Below are positions 12,933-23,527 of a stretch of DNA of 64,000 bases, one piece after another. The notes under the pieces were generated by a model, which worked only from the letters and a program-made list of their open reading frames with translations, made no database searches and had not been told where the DNA came from. The translations under genes were made by a program, and so were the position numbers. Positions within the stretch are counted from its first letter, which is position 1. The number at the start of each line of letters is the position of its first letter. Origin of the DNA: Exophiala sp. HKRS030 (taxonomy: Eukaryota; Ascomycota; Eurotiomycetes; Chaetothyriales; Herpotrichiellaceae); assembly GCA_023897205.1 (NCBI GenBank), contig JAHWDD010000003.1, positions 4,963,665 through 5,027,664 on the forward strand, written 5' to 3'.

Positions 12933-13758
12933 AAGGAGATGAAGAAAAGGATGGAAAACCACGTGGACCCACGCATGGGAACTCGAGATCCAAAAAAGCA
13001 CAAAACATTCCTTGGTCCATTTTCAGCCTCGACGGATGGCATCCTACCGCGACGAGGGTGGCCCGGGGCCAATGGTCCTCCTGTCCGTGTCCTCCTGTCC
13101 GAGTGTCTGAGTGTGCTTCGTCTGTCTGTGTGCGCGTGAGAAAGAAATCAAACCAGAGAGACAGACCAAAAAAAAACGAGTTTCGTCAGGCGACTATTAC
13201 CTACCCTGTGGAAGATTTTTCACACGTCCCATGGAAGTCCAATCAGCATACCCTCGTATTGGTTTTTTGGGGTTGTGTAACGTCGGACAGGGCAAAGACT
13301 TTTCCCTGTTTGAATCGACCAAGGCAATTCTTCTTCTTTTGGCCTTCCGAGTAACCAAACCCCTACCTAGGCTTTGACTTTTGTCGTGTGGCATTCTCGA
13401 TGCTCGTCCCATCTGGAATCTTGGGGTCTGGGGGGAAAATACGGCAGAGACCATCCGTACCGGCTTGCAACGAGCCTTTCGAGATACGACCTTTACTTGT
13501 TTCCCCCCGATCAATATGGGAACAAAGAAACGGCAAACCCACGGGGCCGTGGTGGCCCCCCTACCCGATCCACCTGGATGGACCACAAGGTACCCAAACC
13601 CCCTTTTTCGGGTTTTGTACCGTGTGGATGTTTCACCCGGAAGGGTCGAGCTGTTGGTGTGTTGTTTTCCTGGTCGGCACAGCTGTCTTCCTACGATCCG
13701 TACCCCTCGCATGACGGTCGGACCCTGGAACTCACAAAATTGCAGAGGGAGACAAAAG

Positions 13759-13810
13759 AGGCGGCGGCGGCGGCAGCAGTAGCAGCAGTAGAAGCAGCAG
13801 AAGCAGCAGA
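13759..13810. repeat. trinucleotide tract (GGC/AGC/AGT)
   Basis: Run of GGC units grading into AGC/AGT/AGA units. It makes an apparent poly-Ala stretch in one forward frame that I do not regard as coding. Confidence 0.75.
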
Positions 13811-14071
13811 CACGTACAGAGGAAGACGTGAAGTACATACACATGGAGGCATCATCTTCAGAGAGGCATTTTCACCTTCACGCAGTGTACAAGACAAAAC
13901 GATGACCTCGTCACCGTCTTGAGATGCCAAAGAAAACCCAAAACTGTACGCTGTACTTTCAAATATGGTCGAATAAAATGATATATTGTGACACATTCAA
14001 GAACATTCGAATGCCGTTCCATCATATCCGTGGTGAGGGCAAATGTCATGTGTCCTCACTTGTAATTCAAG

Positions 14072-17000
14072 TCACATCTTTCCATTACGCTCAATGTCCA
14101 CCAAAACCATCTCCTCATCATCGAGTACAATACCTCTGTCGGCCAAGATTTCACTGGGGGTCTTTCCTTCCATTTCCGGCACCAGTCTGAGTATGATATG
14201 CTCCAAGATTGAGTAAATCAAGTGCTTGTTCAAATGTACATCATTTGTCCAACACAAAATACTATCCTCAACCTCTGTACTCATTGCCTCTTGTATCTCC
14301 TGTTCATCTCCACCAGAGGCAGCAAAGAGCTTCCGAGCTACAGGTTGGGGAAAAAGAGAAAGAATGCCTCTGGCAGCTCTTGACCGGATGAATTTCGCCT
14401 CTTCGACGGATGGAGGTGGAGGGGCTGGAGGACCAATTGAGTTATTCGGAAAGAGGGTTGCTCGCACTTGAAGCAGCAATGGTGGGAGAAGGGATGGCGA
14501 GAGAACGCGACTTGACAAGTTATGATATAGAAACCTGCGAGTAGTGTCATATGTTAGCCAAAGCTCTTTTGATTCCAGATGACAGCGTTTAAAATGGATT
14601 ATAGTTGAGACTTCAAGGGTGCTGCGGAATGTTTTCGTTTGCAGAGTATCAAGAGATCACTGGCTTCCATGGACGGTGTATTTTCACATTTCCGGCCTTT
14701 CAAGGAATGGCATAAGGCTGCGCTGCCTAGGATCACCACACAGAAATTTCGCATTCTAGACCGCTGAGTGATTCCTCATCGCCTTCATGAGCCTTCAGAC
14801 TCAATGACAGTCAACGAAATGTCAAAGAATCGCACGTGACCAAGGTCAGCGACTTGATAAGACCAAATAAGGCAATGGCATTTAGGAGGTCGTCTGGAAT
14901 GCAAAAGATCACAAATGAGACAACATGCGGCGCTTCCACGAGCATGTGTTCATTCGACTGGTGGTGAGGCGGCTCTTTGCGCGAATGTGAAATTGAGAGC
15001 AACGCGGCCTGGAAAGCCATCCAAGACTGCCCTAAATTGTCGAGTTGCATTCTTAAACCCCAGGGTCCCGCATCTCACCCTTACTTGGTTTGCAAATGCA
15101 GCTTTGCCCAACAGGACTGAAGAATTGAGATGATCATGTTTCCAGGGATCAAGGTCTATTAGACCTGGGAAAAGCCAAAATTTCCACGGAAAATCAGGGA
15201 TGTGGTGTGAAAAGTCCACTTTGAAGACAAACAACGAATTAATTCATTTCTCGAAGCGCCACTTGCGAGAACATAAGTTTGGAGTTGAAGATGGTTGCAG
15301 CGGTGTGCGGGAAATCATGCCCAAGCCGAAGTAGGCAGGTTCGTTAGGCCGTCGGAGTTGGCGTCTGGACCAAGTCATCTGAGGATGACCTACCTGAGTA
15401 GCACAAGGACTCCGTCTGTGGCGTCTGAGTAGTGATGGCGTGTCAACTGACTCAAAAATAATATTGCCGTACAAGCATGGATAACAATATCATCTTTGAC
15501 CAACCTCTTGGTAGTTTTGTGACGTAAAGATAATGTGTACACGGCCCATTATCTCGAGGTCTCACAACTTCCTTCCCTTTATCGGTCGTCGCCGAAGTAG
15601 CCGACGGTGATTGCTCACGCGGTGGGGGAGTGATTGCCGCAACAGGGGAGTAAGGGCTCAATCTTCAGTCAGGATCGGCGACCAATAATGCGGTAGACTC
15701 GGTCGAATTTCCAAGAAAAGCCCTCGCAAGCCACTTTCATTGGCTCGCACCGAAGGATAGTTGCTTCATGTTGAGGCTTTTTGGCCGGTTTGGGTCTTTT
15801 TCCTGGTGGATATTGACGTAGAAGGGATCCATGCCACTGAACGACGAGCAGCATGGTCCAGTGATCATTGGCTGAAGGCTGATCCCATGATGCGCGGACA
15901 CAAGAAAATTGAAGACTCCATATCTGAATGGAGACGAGGACACGAGGGCGGGGCCGACCCAGTTGCCTCCGGGTATGAGCGTCTTTGACAGCTGCTCGAG
16001 AAGGCGTGGAAAAGCTCCAGAAGATAAATTGCTGATTGGCCAGATTTAGACCTTTTATTCATCTTTTTGGCCGACGAAGTCGACGTCCTATAGCCGATCA
16101 CCGTGAAAATGGATCTCAGATATTGGACATCCCACGGCGAATCGACGTCAGAAGTCGACAACATCTCTTTTGACAAGTCCGCCTTGACGGGAAGCATTGG
16201 GGGCGTGACCACGATGGTCGGGGTTGGGAGTACAACCCAGTCGGAACAGGTAAAGTGCAGAAAGTAGTCGATCCAATCACAAGTCGTAACGGTCAGGCTG
16301 ACAATACAAGTCTCTTACGCTGTCATGACACGTAACAGAGTCATTGGCCGATGACGGTATCATGGTATTTCAGGTCCACCATGTACACCCTCCTGATTCA
16401 AAGATGGCCTGACCAGTCCAAGTAGCGAAGTAGGCACATGCCTGAAACATGGCTGATAGTAGGCGTCATTGGGTGGAAAGTCGCAAGTTGTATCAGATGA
16501 CCATCGGTCCATGCGAATCCATTCATAAAAAGGCCGTCGTGTTTCGAGCAAATCCTCGAGAAGATGGGCATGGGGAGCAGTTTATGGCCAGCAAAATGTG
16601 CGAGGGAAATCTCAACAAGGAAAAACATATCACTTACTTGTCCAAGGTCGAACTTGCAGAACCGTAGCCACCAAGACCATCGACCAGGATGTGCTGCCAG
16701 AAACTCAATGAAGCCGCCAGCCACGGCATGCGAATCGACAAATCCAGAATGGTAGAAATGCATGAGAATACCCTGTAATCAAGGATGGCGCGGGTGCCAG
16801 AGCCGTCGGGGTCCGGTTTGCCGTGCACTGATGAGGGAGAGTTTCCTTTCGACGGCGACGGTGCAGCCGTCGTGTCCACGCCGCGAGAACGGACCCTTGT
16901 AGGCAGCGTCTGCGCATGTGCCATGCCGACGAGGATGAATCGCATGGACTGATATGCGACGAAGGCGTACTGTAACAGTGTCCAGAACCAGGCGCTAAGC

Positions 17001-18117
17001 AATGATTGGCTTCGGTTTGACGAATGACCCTTTTGATGCGCTTTGTTAGCAGTTAATAGGCCAAATTGCTCAAGACGGCTTTGTCGTCCTTGTTGTTGGA
17101 GGATTGCCTTGTTGGCGGCGGCCTTTGAAGGGGCCGATGTCACGATCTCCACAACCTTGGAGACAGCTCCATGTAAAAACCATGGCTGACAGACTCTCTC
17201 TGCCAGTGCTTGTCCAAGGATGAGGTCCGCAATGATATCCGTCACCAGAGTTCTGAGACAAGCGTTGGCCAGGTCCTCCGTAGGCAGAAGCACGGCAAGA
17301 GCCCCCTGAATCAGCAGTTGTCGGTAGGCTGACTCGCGAAGGCGTTGCTCCTCGGCGGTGAGCGAAAGGTCGAGCGCTGGATGCGGATTGAGAGAGTGGT
17401 AGATTCGGCGAGGGCTTTCTCCATACTGCAGCGCGGCCTGGGCCGTTGTAGATATTCTGTATGCTATTCTTGACCGTCAACATAGAACTCCAAGTCACAC
17501 TCTTTCTCTGACGTTCACGTACCGTGTATATGTCGTTCAACCAGCACCGGCAGCTCATCCAGTAACATCTCTGTCACGTCAATCTGCCGGACCCTTTGTT
17601 CGAGCGCCCGGCTGCAGTGTGCAATGATCTGGATGACCTCATCTATGAAAGTACGATCCGGGGTTATCTTCGAGTACCAAGAGTTGACAAAGTCCTTGAT
17701 GATGATTGCCACGATGGCATAAAGCTGGACGTCGACTTCATTTGAGCTAGTAAGTGGAGGTAAGATTCCTTCAATCGGTCTCGGTGATGCTCTTGGATCT
17801 GCTCCGTGACTTCCATCCGTCACCAAGGTTCTTCTGATCAGGGACAATGTGGCGCTTTCTGAGGTAGGGTCTTGGATCGGGACATCCCGACGGGTCGCAG
17901 GAGGAACACGAGAGGAAGCGCGAGGTGCTGAAGAAGAGGTCTTGCTGCCCGCTACTGCGCTCAGTTGCGACAATGAGGCTGTAGAGGACGACTTTGTGGA
18001 TATGTTGGGCGGCAACGGTGGTCTCGACGGCGAGGTAGCGGTCATTTCAGGACCACGAGGTGGAGGAGCATTTCGGCAGGTCTTTGTAGTCTGTCGTTCG
18101 ACGTCTCCCTCTGCCAC
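14072..18117 (-). CDS. PXA-domain / sorting-nexin C-terminal (Nexin_C) protein
   Basis: Membrane-trafficking protein of the PXA family. Exons 18117-17523, 17463-16638 and 14534-14072 give 627 residues in one frame. The N-terminal 100 residues are Ser/Pro-rich and disordered. The PXA domain spans about residues 105-290 (VDVQLYAIVAIIIKDFVNSWY ... LLPTEDLANACLRTLVTDII). A hydrophobic segment follows near the AWFWTLLQYAFVAYQSM stretch. The C-terminal Nexin_C-like part reads LSPSLLPPLLLQVRATLFP ... NKHLIYSILEHIILRLVPEM. The first intron is 59 nt; the second is 2,103 nt, with good gtaagt and cag ends and matching phase, very long for this genome. Without the long splice the Nexin_C part would be orphaned. 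Confidence 0.85.
14535..16637 (-). other. 2.1 kb intron of the PXA/Nexin_C gene
   Basis: Bounded by gtaagt at 16637 and cag at 14535, joining a phase-2 codon cleanly (LDK-FLYHN). No known domain is visible inside. Small open frames such as 15865-16212 (-) have no recognisable family, and no terminal inverted repeats were seen at the ends. It may be an old insertion, a host for a non-coding RNA, or may hide an unrecognised gene. Confidence 0.6.
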
Positions 18118-18441
18118 GCTGGCGATGCAGGGGGCAGCGAAAGATTCTCACCGGTTTGGTCAAGCACGAGACGAGTCGAGCGGTGTGTCAACGTATGATT
18201 GGCCTATGTTGGAATTCCTCAAGGCTGCGTGCAATGAACGATGTCGACGAGTCGGAGTTGGAGATGCGCGCCGGATTTCCATCGCTGGACCTTCCGTTTT
18301 TGTCTGCTATGTGGTATCGATAACGCGTCTTCAGCACAGTGTCTTCCAAAGCTGGGAAGATGCTTCAACAGATGCTCATTGTATCCATGTTATATGTCTT
18401 GAGATATTCCCAAAGTACCATCAGAATATATAAGCTTGATC
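18118..18441. promoter_or_regulatory. divergent promoter, PXA gene / nucleoside hydrolase
   Basis: Compact 324-bp spacer between two divergent start codons. A TATA-like AATATATAAG lies just before the hydrolase ATG, probably too close to be its TATA box. Confidence 0.4.
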
Positions 18442-19651
18442 ATGTCATCTCCAAAGATCCCATTGTGGGTAGATTGCGACCCAGGTAGGTTTTGATATCA
18501 ACCATCCCACAACCACCCTCCTTTTGGCTTACTCATGTCCTGGCGACAGGTCATGATGTGAGTTTTTCTTGCTCAAAAACTGCATATTACGGTGCTCACA
18601 TCCTCAGGATGCATGTGCCATCTTGATCGCAGCATACCACCCATGCTTCGAACTCCTGGGCGTATCGACCGTTCACGGTAATGCCTCACTTCAAAAGTGC
18701 ACAAACAATGCCCTCAGCGTCCTCGAGGCCATAGGCAAACCCGAGATACCCGTCGTGCCAGGATCCTCTCGGCCTTTCTGCCGCACAGTCGATACGGCAT
18801 CTGACATCCACGGAGAAAGCGGCCTGGCCGGAACATCTCTACTTCCTCAACCATCACGACTGCCACTCTCGCATTGCAATGCTGTCAAAGAGATGCGAGA
18901 CGCTCTCCTCGCACAACCCAAGAACACATCATATCTAGTCACTTGTGGTCCGCTCACAAATGCGGCACTTCTTTTCGCGACGTTTCCCGAGGTTGCAGAG
19001 CACATCGCTGGGTTCTCGGCCATGGGCGGCGCAATCGGCTCCAACTTCACAAATGTATCCATGGGCCCACCGTATTTGGATTCCCGAGGCGTCTCTCGCG
19101 ACCGGACTGGCAACAAGACGCCATTTGCCGAGTTCAACATCTGGGTAGATCCAGAATCAGCCCGATCTATACTTCAAAACCCCGTCCTGCAACCCAAGAC
19201 GACATTGATCACGTTGGACCTCACACACCAAGCCTACGCCACTCGCAGGGTTCAAAACATGCTTCTCAACCACGGTAACCCGTCACAGCTACGAGTAATG
19301 TTCAACGAGCTCCTGATGTTCTTCGCTCAAACCTATGCGGAAGTATTCGGCCTGACCGAAGGACCTCCCCTGCACGATCCTCTCGCCGTGGCCGTTTTAC
19401 TGGACCGTCATCCTGACGAAGACGTAAGGATATCATTTGACGACCAAGGTGGCGAGAGATGGGACGTGGACGTCATCCTGGAAGGTGAACAGATTGGCCG
19501 TACCACCATCACGAAAGCGTCGTCCGGTCATGGTGTGCGGATACCCAGATCCCTCGATGCCGATAAATTCTGGCATGCGCTGGAACTTTGCATGAACAGA
19601 GCGGACCAGGCCACAGGCTTTGGGAGGGGCAAAAGCGCCCCTAACAACTAA
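18442..19651 (+). CDS. inosine/uridine-preferring nucleoside hydrolase
   Basis: Calcium-dependent hydrolase that splits ribonucleosides to base plus ribose (pyrimidine/purine or nicotinamide riboside salvage; Urh1-like). Exons 18442-18484, 18550-18557 and 18608-19651 give 364 residues. The family's N-terminal metal motif, D-x-D-P-G-H-D-D-A, is split over three exons: exon 1 ends inside the Gly codon, an 8-nt exon completes it and gives His-Asp, and exon 3 begins with the next Asp. Further family features are the HGN tripeptide (TVHGNASL), the TCGPLTNAAL stretch, and the late HDPLAV motif carrying the last Ca2+-binding Asp. Introns are 65 and 50 nt. It converges on tad1. Confidence 0.9.
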
Positions 19652-20363
19652 AATGTCCATCTCGTTTTAGATATCTTATCGACATATTCGTTATTTACGT
19701 GGGATATGGAGGTGAAAAGTAACTTGGATATGAAAGACATAGACTCGCTCCCAATTCATTTCATATTGATCGAGAAACTCTGTGTCGCTGTAACAAGTTG
19801 AACTAGCACCCCCGGAAGCATGACAGAATAGGGGAGGCTCCGGAGTCCTCAGGCCGATCGACAGGACTTGCCGTCGAGGTTATGCAGTGGCTTGCGTAAG
19901 ACCGTGCACAAGCCATGGCCACAGTATATATGCCCTGTTGTTCCTCTTGCTCAGAGAGCGAGAAGGCATTTCAACTGAAGAGTTGACGCTAAGTGAGATT
20001 TTGGGTCATTTGTGTAGATGTTCACTCCCCTCCGTTGTCGAGGTCGTCCGAACGAGGTTGGCATGTCAGCCTTGCAGAAAAACAATTCCCGGTCAGAATC
20101 GATTGAACAAGTGAATGTGTAACCCCAACAAATCACACCAAGATCCCTTCGGTGATGGCTCAAGTTAAAAACCACGCTGGCTTAATATGGCGGGGGGCCG
20201 ACTAAATAGAAAGAGCACGGAAAAAAGCAACAGAGTATAATCTCCCCGCCTTCTTCTTCGATTCGGTGCCAGAAGTCTGCCCCGTGATGTTGAGAGAGAG
20301 ACATTGTCCGAGATGGCCGTAGTTTAACACTTCAAAAGGTCAATTGAGAGTACGCTCGTGTCT
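19652..20363. terminator. convergent 3' region
   Basis: About 0.7 kb between convergent nucleoside hydrolase and tad1. No gene seen; presumably the two 3' untranslated regions. Confidence 0.4.
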
Positions 20364-21698
20364 TCATGGTACAGAAGTCTGCACCTCCATGCAGTTCCAG
20401 GAGTAGTCGCCACCGTTCTTGGTCCAATTGCCCAATGCCACAGTGATGTCGTGCCTGAGTTTGATCTGATCATCTCGCAGGTGTGTGGACTTTGCTGCCG
20501 CATAGGTTTCGGCTGACAATGATCGACACAGGTCATTGGCCCATGCATCACGATGTACCTTGTCCAACCTGTCTTCGTCTCGAATGAGATCGAGCATGCT
20601 GCACGCGAGTTGCCATAGCTTGCATCGAGACACAACGCTAGCTTTCGCCGGCCTCAGATCCCACTGTTTAAAGCCTGACTTGACGCCGTTCATGAGTACC
20701 TCGACGACGTCGGCTGTTGACGAACCAGAATACCTGATCCACAGTGCAGAAATATTCGTCACCTTGGCCTTGCCCTTGGAATCAGAATCGGTGTAGGTTT
20801 TATCGTACCTGAACTGTGGAAAATCTTCCGGCAAAGGATCGACGCGAAACAGGCGACCTAGGTGGCAAACGTCAGAGAGTCTCCCGGCTTGCCCAAATGC
20901 ACGTTGATAGCCCGTAGGGTCGTACTGATCGCGATAGACTGTGAGGGTTCGAATGTAGGCATTCTCAGTCCGCTGTATGAACAGGTCGGCAGGGAACGAG
21001 AGGACGCTGGTGTATTGCTTGACGGCCAACTTGTCAGTGCAGGATTTGGAGTTGCTCGGATCTGCATCTGCTCGAGCAGGCTTTCGTCTCACGTAACCCA
21101 ATAGCGAGAAATGGCCCCGTCCTTGAAGGTTCATCAATGCTGCCTCTTCCACTGGCCAAGGTTCTCTATCATCGGGCCCCATTGACTTCATCAGGATTTC
21201 CATAGATGCATCACCGCACGGTGCTTCTGTGGTGAAGAAGTGGATGGACACGTCTGGTTTCAACTTCAGAGGTGGCCGAGGGAAGAGAGACAGGCTTTGA
21301 TCAGCACCGGAAGGGTCTGTTACATCGAGCTCCAAGAATGGCGAGTGGTATGTCGGGTCAGACAGCACCGCTTTCGCCTCAGAAAGTAACCAACAATTCA
21401 AGCCGCGCAGGGCGAGGATCTCTGCATGAGAGTCATGAAGAACCATACCCTTGCATTTTGTCATGGCAGAGGACGGTAAGCATTTTGTTCCGGTGGCCAG
21501 GGATACGCATGTCAACTCAGGATCATGGCCAGATTTGGCGAGAACTATGGCCGACATGGGGGTCCATTCTCTCTGGCCGTTTGGCTGAGTTCTGGGCTTG
21601 CATTTCTGGGGAAGAGTATCAAATTTGGACAGAACAAGATTGGCTATGTTTTGAGGTAGTGAAACCATGAGAATATCGACAGAAGTCGAGAGCTTCAA
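20364..21698 (-). CDS. tad1: tRNA-specific adenosine deaminase Tad1/ADAT1
   Basis: Converts adenosine 37 of tRNA-Ala to inosine. Single exon, up to 444 residues, adenosine-deaminase/editase (A_deamin) domain across almost the full length. The zinc site is visible: DSHAEIL gives the zinc His and the proton-shuttle Glu, PCGDASME gives the first Cys, and SCTDKLA the second. Upstream, the stretch LPQKCKPRTQPNGQREWTPMSAIVL is typical of the family's N-terminus. The second Met (residue 12, position 21665) is the more likely start, because homologs begin close to the NIANLVLSKF helix. Confidence 0.9.
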   Translation of the reverse strand: MKLSTSVDILMVSLPQNIANLVLSKFDTLPQKCKPRTQPNGQREWTPMSAIVLAKSGHDPELTCVSLATGTKCLPSSAMTKCKGMVLHDSHAEILALRGLNCWLLSEAKAVLSDPTYHSPFLELDVTDPSGADQSLSLFPRPPLKLKPDVSIHFFTTEAPCGDASMEILMKSMGPDDREPWPVEEAALMNLQGRGHFSLLGYVRRKPARADADPSNSKSCTDKLAVKQYTSVLSFPADLFIQRTENAYIRTLTVYRDQYDPTGYQRAFGQAGRLSDVCHLGRLFRVDPLPEDFPQFRYDKTYTDSDSKGKAKVTNISALWIRYSGSSTADVVEVLMNGVKSGFKQWDLRPAKASVVSRCKLWQLACSMLDLIRDEDRLDKVHRDAWANDLCRSLSAETYAAAKSTHLRDDQIKLRHDITVALGNWTKNGGDYSWNCMEVQTSVP

Positions 21699-23527
21699 AC
21701 GCTATCGATAAATGCCCGGGGTCCTGCTATCAATGTGTCGGAGTCCTTGTCTCAAAAACCTGGACAGCGAAACGGTTTCGAGACATCAAGGGCTGGCGAC
21801 AAGGATGTAAGCCACAGAATCAGGTAAAATTGTCTTGATCATGGTCGAGGGCGACGGTGTTGCAGATTTAGGTGGAAGGTTGGCCGAAGGGTGGTTAACG
21901 AGATCAATCACACAGTCAACCAGTCTTTCTCTCCGTTTATCTAGACACGCAGAGAACATACCACGTTTGTATAGCCCAAGATTATGGTAGCAAACCCATG
22001 AGGAGTATGGAGTACACGAGGCTGAAAACTCAACTTGTATGAAATGGACATCTTGGTGCTCTCTCTCTGTCTTTGGACAGTGCGCTCCGGACCACCAGAG
22101 TCTAGCAAGCCCCACCAGGTCGGAGAGAAGCTGAGGAAGATCTTTGTGGGGCATATGGCATACAGTATCCGTCCCTGGAGTTGAATGCCATTGCTCGCCG
22201 AGAGTAGAGATAAGATGCTGGAGAAGGAAGAACAATCTTGCATCCGAACAAGGCTTGCGAGGCTGTCAGGGAGAGGTCAATGCTAAGGATATGCCTCGAG
22301 GTGCAATGGTATTGTACTCTGTAGATATTGGTCTCTGCTCTTTTAATTTCAAAGCCCCGGAGGCGCTACGAGGAATTGAGTCAAACAGCTCCATGTCGAG
22401 CCCTCCGTAGTCGCAGTGGGAGTAGTCCGTACTCCATACTCCGTACCTTAGGCGCAATAGCCTTCTATAGGAGGGACAATTGTGGGCTTAGCTCGCCCAG
22501 AACCTTTCGCTCATTCGAGCCCCAAATAGGCAGCTCGATGATTTCTTCCCTGTGCTCATGCCTCGATTTTGTGAGCTTCGTGGCACTGGGGTAAGAAGAC
22601 GCGACACAGCTGATGACGGGTGTATTATTGCATGGAGGGCCTACGGAGTACATACAATGCCTATACAGTAGGCTCGAACCCATGGTTTAATTTCCCTGCA
22701 TGTTTTAGCCTGTTTGTAGAGCCTGGGGGCGGCCAATGAAGCCCTACAGATTAGCACAGAACAAGGATTCTGATCCTTCCCCAGGAATCCGTTCCAAGCT
22801 GATGTTGTTTATGCTTCAGTCAAGCCAGGCCGCAAGAAGGAGTTGTCTCTATCGCCGTACATATCAGGCTTACTCCAACAACCCTCATCTTGTTCCCCAG
22901 ATCCGCCACCATAAGCCCAAACTCTTGCCTTCCTACAGGGTTCGGAGGACAGAGAACGGATACCTGGGTAATTGTTTAGTGCCTGTGTGAAAGGTGAACG
23001 AAGGCGGTGGTGGTGGTGGCTGACATCCCGCCACTCTCCATTTGCTGGCCAGTGCCCGTCGCCCGCCTCTTGATGCCCCGTGTGAATCTTCCTCCACCCT
23101 TCACACCAGTCTCTTTTTCTTGACTTCTACGCCTTCTGGAGCTTCCACATCTACTTCGACAGACGCCTAGTAAACCCCGGTCTCTTTCCGCCTCTCAGCA
23201 TCGCCCATTTCTTGCCCACATTTGGTCGCAGCTTGGCACTAGACCTACGACCATCAATCGCAACATCCGCCGCACCTCGCCGTCATCACTTACAGCCTCG
23301 TCATAAATCGAATATGACACTGTTCCGAGGGGAACGAGTCATCTAGGCGCTACAAACTCGAATTGTACACCCTTCACGTTGCTGTGGTTGATCCATTGCC
23401 ACTGCGAACGCGTCGTGGTTGAAGGCGTCGGTCCGGTTCTCTCTCCCCGGATTGCGAAAACTCGTTGTCATCAAGCGCGAGGAAATGAGGTCCTCGCCCG
23501 CCTCTCCACACTGATCAACTTTGCAAC
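21699..23527. promoter_or_regulatory. divergent region, tad1 / Zn2Cys6 regulator
   Basis: 1.8 kb. An open minus frame at 21786-22235 (149 codons) resembles nothing I know and has no gene-like context. An inverted pair of TACTCCGTA (22437) and TACGGAGTA (22642) spans 214 bp. The pyrimidine-rich 23030-23300 part looks like the leader of the large regulator gene. Confidence 0.45.
22437..22650. repeat. inverted pair of the TACTCCGTA motif (214 bp)
   Basis: TACTCCGTA at the left end and TACGGAGTA at the right end. Inverted similarity does not extend clearly beyond the 9 bases. Confidence 0.5.

Larger units (their letters stand above)
9344..14071. other. 4.7 kb gene-free region
   Basis: Between the ABP1-like gene and the 3' end of the PXA/nexin gene. 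It holds T runs (9601-9618), five TACTCCGTA/TACGGAGTA motifs, four TGACC copies (12416-12436), a CG run (about 12687-12700), a 95-bp GA microsatellite and a GCN/AGCAGT-type trinucleotide tract. Open frames at 13197-13922 occur on both strands and contain the trinucleotide repeat, so I do not call them genes. Confidence 0.5.

Noticed and set aside
12737..13354. Arg-Glu and Ser-Leu rich frames
   Set aside because: Direct products of the GA microsatellite.
13197..13922. Overlapping frames on both strands (215 and 182 codons)
   Set aside because: They contain a trinucleotide tract and no domain; both strands being open reflects composition.
21786..22235. 149-codon minus frame upstream of tad1
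   Set aside because: No recognisable domain, no flanking exons, and it lies in the divergent promoter area.
22661..22690. tRNA-like T-loop (GGCTCGAACCC)
   Set aside because: No acceptor stem or anticodon arm can be folded around it by eye.
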